From the NCBI GenBank assembly GCA_014218235.1, contig CM024760.1:143173245-143237244 (forward strand): a stretch of 64,000 nucleotides of DNA, written 5' to 3'. The position numbers and the translations under genes are program-made. How positions within the stretch are numbered: position 1 is the first letter of the stretch; every line of letters begins with the position of its first letter. Source of the stretch: Colocasia esculenta (taxonomy: Eukaryota > Streptophyta > Magnoliopsida > Alismatales > Araceae). The notes beneath the pieces are model-generated. The model was not told the DNA's origin. It saw only the letters and a list, made by a program, of their open reading frames with translations, and did not search any database. Of this stretch, positions 58,286 through 64,000 are shown piece by piece.

Positions 58286-59374
58286 TTGTTGCAACCGTTA
58301 CCCATTCCACAGTGGAAGTGGGATGATATTGCTATGGACTTTGTGGCAGGTTTGCCAAGATCGAGTTCCGGGCATAATGGAATATGGGTATTTGTTAATA
58401 GATTAACTAAGGTGTGCAGATTAGTGGCAGTAAGTATGTCTTGGACAGTGGACAGATTGGCAAATATTTATGTTGAAAGAATTGTTCCACTGCATGGTAT
58501 TCCGAAGACTATTGTATCTGATAGAGATCCAAGATTTACTTCTGGTTTTTGGAGAAGTCTACAAAGAGTAATTGGTACTGAGTTGAGGTATAGCTCCGCT
58601 TATCATCCCCAGACAGATGGTCAGACAGAGAGGACTATCCAGACGATTGAAGATATGTTGGGAGCTTGTTGTTTAGTTTGGGGAGGTAGCTGGGAGCATC
58701 ATTTGGGAATGGTTGAGTTTGCCTACAATAATAGTTATCATACCAGTCTTGGGATGGCACCGTATGAAGCTTTATATGGAAGGCCATGTAGAACCCCATT
58801 GAACTGGCATGAAGTGGGAGAAAGGCAGTTAGTGGGTCCTGAATTGATTCAGCAAACCACTGAAGTAGTGAAGCTTATTAAAGAAAAATTACAGGCAGCT
58901 CAAAGCAGGCAAAAGAGTTATGCAGATATCCGGAGGAGACCACTTCAGTTTGAAGTGGGAGATTTGGTTTTCTTGAGAGTTTCCCCGAGTAAAGGTATTA
59001 TGAGATTTGGCAAGACTGGAAAGTTGAGTCCAAGGTATGTGGGACCCTTTCAAGTGTCATAAAGGATTGGGGAGACGGCTTATAGACTGGATTTGCCAGC
59101 TGATTTTGTAGATGTGCATGATATCTTCCACGTCTCCATGTTAAGAAAGTGCATTGAAGATCCAGCTCAAATAATCAGATATCAAGGTGGTGACCTGAGA
59201 CCGGATATGACTATGCCAAAGTATCCGGTGCAGATCACAGATCGAAAGATAAAGAAGCTGAGAAATAAAGAAATTGAGCTAGTCAAAGTGAGATGGGAAA
59301 ATAGGTTGGGTGGTGAGGATACCTGGGAGTTAGCCGAGGAGATGGCTAAAGGGTATCCCTATCTATTTGAATAA
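58286..59374 (+). pseudogene. G2 integrase core and C-terminal domain
   Basis: The frame resumes one position over. DDE catalytic residues are visible in IAMDFVAGLP, VSDRDPRFTSGFW and RTIQTIEDML. The C-terminal domain has VEFAYNNSYHTSLGMAPYEAL, VGDLVFLRVSP and, after a TAA at 59060-59062, DIFHVSMLRKCIEDPAQI and LVKVRWENRLGGEDTWELAEEM, a chromovirus-type tail. The terminator is TAA at 59372. It directs insertion of cDNA in the nucleus and is broken here by one frameshift and one stop. Confidence 0.9.
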
Positions 59375-59491
59375 GCTTTTGTATTTTCTTTTTAGATGAT
59401 AGTGCTTGTAAAGGTGTGTATGTTTAACTTGTTTAACTTTGAATTGTGTTATGAATTTTGAGGTCAAAATTTTCTTTTTAGATGATAGTAA
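59375..59491 (+). other. G2 3' untranslated region with PPT candidate
   Basis: This is 117 bp between pol and the 3' LTR. A repeated TTTTAGATGATAGT occurs at about 59389 and 59477, the second copy touching the LTR. The PPT is weakly purine-rich (GATGATAGTAA), so the exact primer is uncertain. Confidence 0.5.
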
Positions 59492-61631
59492 TGTAACGTC
59501 GCGTGCTTTTTGGATCCATGCGGATCATGTGTGTTGTGGTTGTGGCGGCCGTTGTGAGGCCAATGTGAGTTGGTTGTGTGGAATGTATGGTGTGGATGTG
59601 TGGTTTGTTCTGGTGAAGTGCAGGTTTGGTCCTGAAATGAAATAGGACCTACTGCAGTTGAATTGGAGTTGGCGGCCAGGGGTGGTCGCTGACTTGTTGG
59701 CGTCCAGATAGGTTGCCGTCAACTGCATGAACTTGACGGCATAAGATGTGGACGTTGATGGTGGTGGTTGCCATTGGCGGCAGAGGGGTTGACGCCAATC
59801 TGTGAATTCTGCAGGTTATAGGGTCACCCGAGAGCAGGTTTCCTACCTGGTTCTCTTTCTCTCTTGCCCCAGCCTCATGCCCCTGTGTCCCTAAAGCTTC
59901 CAACAGGTATAGGAGAGTGGTTGGAGGATCGTGGGACGTGTGGCATTGCCGAATTGCGCGAGGAAACGCCGTGGTGTGGTGCAATTCTCGTGGGAGCTCG
60001 TGGAGGGTTCGGTGTGAACCGGAGATTTCGGGAGGTTTAAGCGTGTTCTGAGGTAGGGAATGACCCCTGTAATCCCTATAGGTCGTGATAATAAAATCAG
60101 ATAACATGAAACTGCATGAAAATGGCAATTTCGGGTCATGGTATTCATGCGGGGTTCTAAGGGTGGTTTGATGGAATTTAATGATTAATTCATGTAGTTT
60201 AAATCTTAAATGATGCATGTTTGGCTTGGAAAATGGTTTCCTCAGGTTTTCTCGTTGTTTTGATGATTGTAAAACCTGTAGAATCGATTTAGGGTTTCTG
60301 CAGGAACGGTGGCTGAAGAGCTTGGCGTCAACATCGACTGTCGCCAAGTTCATCAGCCAGGATATAGACGGCCAGATCCATTGCCGTCTATTTCCTGTAA
60401 GCGGCAGTCGATGTGGCCACCTACTTGTATATAAGCGGAAAAGACTATTAGAGGTATTTATCGATAATAAATGGTGCATTGGCACCTGTGGTGCACTGAG
60501 TGCACAAAGTTTCTGTATTTAGCATACGGGGTATGCAGTGAGTTACTTACTTTCGTGGCTGCGCGTTGTTCACGCGAGTCCAGTTGGGTTCACATGTAGT
60601 GGACCGTTGTTACTTGTGGTTTACGTGAGGTTTCACGTGGTTTGTGTGTGACGTGTACGTGGTTTTGTGTACGTGGCGAGTAGTACGACGCCTACCGTGG
60701 TTACCTCTCCAGTTGGGTGCCCCAGGTTCTTTGTGAGCCAGGCTGTTAGCTCGGGGCTTTGTCCCGATACTTGTGTTGTACTGTCGAGGTCTGTGTCGTC
60801 TGACCTGGACACCCTCACTCCTGTGTTTGAGTTGTAGGTCCGGCTGAGGGAAAGACGATAGTGGGACAGTGACGCTTGTGTTTGTCTTTAGTCACTTGTA
60901 GCGTGCTCGTAGTTGAGGGTACGGACACCAGTAGTCGACATTGGTCCCCAGCTAGTCCTTTTCCAGTGCCTCACTCTAGCGAGCCCGGGCCAGGGTCTCT
61001 GGAGGTGCCAGGCATGGGCCTGTGACCGTGTGGTACGCAGGTGGTGGTGTTTAGTTGGTCTCCACAGTTGCTTGACCTTTTCACGTGGAGCGGCAGCTGG
61101 ACCTTTCGTCCGTGGCTGCGAGACTGAGAGGTAGACCAGTGTTAGCTTGTCCGAGTCAGTTTCTGGTGTCGCGAACCAGTTCACGTGGCTCGTGTTTGGC
61201 TGTCTCTACTTTAGCTTGTACAACTGTACTAGTTTGCCGTTTAATTATTACAGTTGTTTCTCGTAGTCAGCAGACGGTGAGTACTTTTACAGCTTTTATA
61301 TCCTGCTTAGCTGTTCTATAAATTGTTAGTACTGTTTATTTCTTTGTACCTGTGGTTTTTGGTTTGCTCGGTTTTGGGGGAGTTCCCTACTGAGCCAGTG
61401 ACTAGCGAGGCTCACCCCTACCCCCACAGGTGAGAGCGAGGAGGACATTTTACGACCGTCGTCCAGTTCAGAGCCGCACCGTAGCGGTGCAGGATCGGTA
61501 CCTCCAGCTGTGTAGTAGCAGCTCCAGCAGTGTAGTGTAGTTAGTTGTTTATTTTCTTCAGTTGTACCTCGGGGTATGCCCCAGGCTCTTGTACTTTCTT
61601 TCAGTTCTGTGGAAATATGGCTATGTAACTT

Positions 61632-61677
<46 letters not shown>

Positions 61678-61807
61678 GGTGTGTTCCTTTGTGTTTACAC
61701 GGACTGTGGTTTGGTATCCCTTGCGAGGCTTCGGCCCGTTCGCGGGAGGCGGACTTGGATCAAGTACATTATTGGTTTAACGGGCTTGGCCGAGGCGTTC
61801 CGTCACA
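59492..61807 (+). repeat. G2 3' LTR
   Basis: This is 2,316 bp, near-identical to the 5' LTR. The main length difference is the (TA)n run at 61634-61673. It ends GTTCCGTCACA before the TSD TCTAG. Confidence 0.93.
61634..61673. repeat. (AT)n microsatellite in G2 3' LTR
   Basis: About 40 bp of AT dinucleotide at the TATA-like position, against about 12 bp in the 5' LTR of the same element. Confidence 0.9.
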
Positions 61808-63270
61808 TCTAGGGACTCTGGCCCAAGCCCCCTAGAGTGAGGCACTGGAAACAAGACTAGCTGGGGCCCAGTACGTCTACTGGTGTCCGAACCCCCAACC
61901 ACGAGTGCGCTACAAGCAAAAAACAACAAACTCACACAAGTCATTGTCCCACTGTCGTCTTTCCCTCAGCCGGACGTACAACTCAAGCAACAGAGTGAGG
62001 GTGTCCAGGACAGACGACACAGACCTCAACGGTACACAAGTACCGAGACAAGCCCCAATCACAAAGTCTGGCTCACATAGAACCTGGGGCACCCAACTGA
62101 AGAGGTAACCACAGTAGGCATCGTACTACTCGCCACGCACACACAAACCATGTTCACACTGCATGACCCACGTAAAATCTCACATCAACGACATGAACAC
62201 AGTACACTAACCGTGTGGACACCACGCCAATCACATGAACCACTTGCTAGCCTCATAAACAACACGCTAGCCTCATAAACAACATGCTCCCAGAGCGTTA
62301 CAGGTGTCCATGCACCGCTTATACTGGACATACACATAAAATGTCGATAATCGGATAATTCTGTCATTTAAACTATGCACAACATGTCCTCTCGGCCAAG
62401 GTCGCGACATGGGGAAGTGTCGCCTTCAAAATGTGACACAACGATATGTCGCGTTCAGAACTTGAACGCGACGGGTCGGCCTGTCGCGTTCTAAACGCGA
62501 CAGGGGGCTCTATCACCTTCACAGGCGAAAACCCTAATCCGGATTGCTCATTCTGGACTACCACCCCATACCACACAAACCACGTTTAATTCTCAATTTT
62601 CATGCTTTAATGAATGCCCTATCATGATATCTAACATTTTTAAAGCCAAGTAACCATCCAAACATGCAAATCATGCAATCTCATGGTGTAAAATGGGTAG
62701 AATTCCCCTACCTTCACGAAGAACACGAAGAACATGAAGAACAACGAATACCCGATGTTTCCCCTGCTCCACACAAGGTCCTTGCGGCGAGAACATGCGA
62801 AAAACACCACCAATCCGCCAAATCGCCCAGAAAATCACCGCAGCTCTTTCTCCTGGCCGAGCAGAACTAGTTGTAGCTCTTCTTGGCCAAAACAACTTAA
62901 AAATGCACAGCAGTTGGGAATGCGACATACCCCTCTGTCGTGACCTGAACGCGACGGTTGAGGGCATCGCCTTCTCAAAGCTGACGTCTGCATGCCGCCC
63001 AATGCATGACACACTGCGTGCATGCAGACGATGACCACTCAGCAACGACAACAGGAACCTGACATGCAAGACCGTCGCGTTCAGATCGCGACGTTCCTCA
63101 ATGTCGCGTTCACAGACAGTAAACAAGCTGGTGTTTTGGGCCCAGCCTACGAGCCCACAAACACCCGAAACCTGCACACACACCTAGAACACGCCACATT
63201 AGCCACACATTGGCCACCACAACCACCAACCGAAGGATCCGTAAGGATCCAAAAAATGTGCGACATTACA
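61808..63270 (-). repeat. G1 right LTR, part 3
   Basis: It continues the G1 LTR after G2, collinear with 32110-33534, and ends GCGACATTACA at 63270. It contains a perfect 11-bp stem hairpin (about 62482-62506, loop CTA) and GTCGCGTTC/GAACGCGAC words at about 62395-63110. Confidence 0.9.
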
Positions 63271-64000
63271 ATATGATTCTTCAAAATTAATACCAAACTC
63301 TTGATTGTACCCCTTGGCAACTAGTCTAGCTTTATTCCTAACAACCTGTCCATTTTCATTCAATTTATTTCTGAATACCCATCTAGTGCCAATCACAGAT
63401 TGATCACTAGGTCTAGGTACTAATTCCCACACTTGATTTCTATCAAATTGATGAAGTTCATCATGTATTGCATTGATCCAATCCTCACTAGTTAGAGCTT
63501 CATCAATGGACTTAGGTTCAATTTGGGAAATTAGTATTAGTTGGTCTTCATTTATTGCATTCAGAAAAGATGATCTAGTTCTAACTCTATCATGCACATT
63601 ACCAACTACATTCTCAATTGGATGATCTCTTAAAAATCTATTTTCAGGAATTACCTCTTGGGGTTCATTCAGTTCTGAAATAATATTACCTGATCCGCTT
63701 GTGGTAGGTGATTGATTGTCCAGATTTTCAAATGAATCTCCATTCTCTTCAACAGTTGGTGAAGATTCTGCAATGAAGTCATCTTCTTCATTACTTTGAG
63801 GAACTCTGCAAGATGTAGAATCATCAGTTTGATATGAATTTTCATCAAAAACTACATGTGGAGATTCTTCCATGATTTTATTCTTGAGAATGTAAACTCT
63901 ATAAGCTCTAGAGATTTCTGAATAACCAAGGAAAATGGCTTCAAGACTTTTAGCATCAAATTTATCAAGATTTTCTTTATTGTTATTATGTACAAAGCAT
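63271..64000 (-). pseudogene. Copia element C: integrase tail and RT start
   Basis: Read from 64000 down it encodes NNNKENLDKFDAKSLEAIFLGY, YRVYILKNKIMEESPHVVFDEN, an acidic linker, then RT fingers WVFRNKLNENGQVVRNKARLV and QEFGINFEESY. The frame is open from the window edge to the G1 junction, so this part of C is the least damaged. It continues at 31346 (APIARLEAV) across G1. The matching regions of B are 44160-44890. The remainder of C (LTR, gag, protease) lies beyond the window's right edge. Confidence 0.92.

Larger units (their letters stand above)
52335..61807 (+). mobile_element. Gypsy retrotransposon G2, complete with both LTRs
   Basis: TSD TCTAG is at 52330-52334 and 61808-61812; the intact site is visible in the G1 left LTR near 32108. 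The 9.5-kb element has LTRs of about 2.3 kb, PBS at 54628, one continuous gag-pol frame in gypsy order, and resembles G1 throughout (MADRRDWG gag, FIDDIL RT, VKVRWEN integrase tail). LTRs are almost identical, so it inserted recently. Even so, gag-pol has five C-to-T-type stops, a frameshift and a mutated protease. Confidence 0.95.
31347..63270 (-). mobile_element. Gypsy retrotransposon G1 (minus strand), interrupted by B and G2
   Basis: TSD ATATG is at 31342-31346 and 63271-63275 inside copia C. The left LTR is 31347-33534. The right LTR is in three parts (38337-38876, 52064-52334, 61808-63270). The internal region 33535-38336 reads right to left as gag, zinc knuckle, protease, RT, RNase H, integrase, the gypsy order. 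Its integrase C-terminal motif (VKVRWEN) and gag resemble Tekay/Del chromoviruses. Multiple TAG stops show it is dead. Confidence 0.9.

Noticed and set aside
1..64000. Host cellular genes, tRNAs or rRNAs
   Set aside because: No tRNA cloverleaf, rRNA block or non-transposon protein was recognised. All longer ORFs are retroelement domains or antisense shadows.

Overview
This window is plant repeat DNA, almost certainly from the heterochromatin of a flowering plant. It has no recognisable cellular gene, RNA gene or CRISPR array. Nearly every base belongs to nested LTR retrotransposons of the Ty1/copia (SIRE-like) and Ty3/gypsy (chromovirus, Tekay/Del-like) groups. The grounds are the protease, integrase, RT and RNase H motifs, repeated primer-binding sites (TGGTATCAGAGC, initiator tRNA-Met type), polypurine tracts, LTR pairs and 5-bp target-site duplications (TSDs). 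The species cannot be named from the sequence.

The layout is a set of nested insertions. The oldest layer is one minus-strand SIRE-like copia element, 'C'. Only about 1.27 kb of its pol is visible, in three pieces (63271-64000, 31052-31346, 1-249, in coding order). Element 'R' (250-31051, minus; TSD CAATG) split its RT once. Gypsy element 'G1' (31347-63270, minus; TSD ATATG) split it again 295 bp away. Inside R's right LTR lie a solo LTR of a large-LTR element 'T' (7398-11677), a duplicated piece of R's LTR (11678-11970), a 5'-truncated SIRE-like copia 'A' (11971-23817), and an internally deleted T copy (23818-29512). Inside G1's right LTR lie a complete SIRE-like copia 'B' (38877-52063; TSD CCGTT) and a complete gypsy 'G2' (52335-61807; TSD TCTAG).

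A and B belong to one family of about 13 kb: LTR of about 1.8 kb, PBS, gag with a long coiled coil, pol (protease-integrase-RT-RNase H), a 1.7-kb spacer, an extra 'envelope-like' ORF of about 670 codons, PPT, LTR. G1 and G2 are gypsy elements with gag, protease, RT, RNase H and integrase. T has LTRs of about 4.3 kb around only 730 bp of internal sequence holding a miniature gag. R has an internal region I cannot assign. Every full pol here carries stops or frameshifts, so none looks autonomous.

The most interesting signals are non-coding. (1) The SIRE-family leader has a ladder of eight consecutive short stem-loops whose stems are kept while loops change, in all four LTR copies. (2) The palindromic word GTGTCGACAC is reiterated twelve times upstream of the LTR TATA box and recurs before the envelope-like ORF and at the gag/pol junction. 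(3) Other families carry their own CpG-centred inverted words in their LTRs. (4) One T insertion site appears twice, which points to a local duplication or an assembly join between two alleles.
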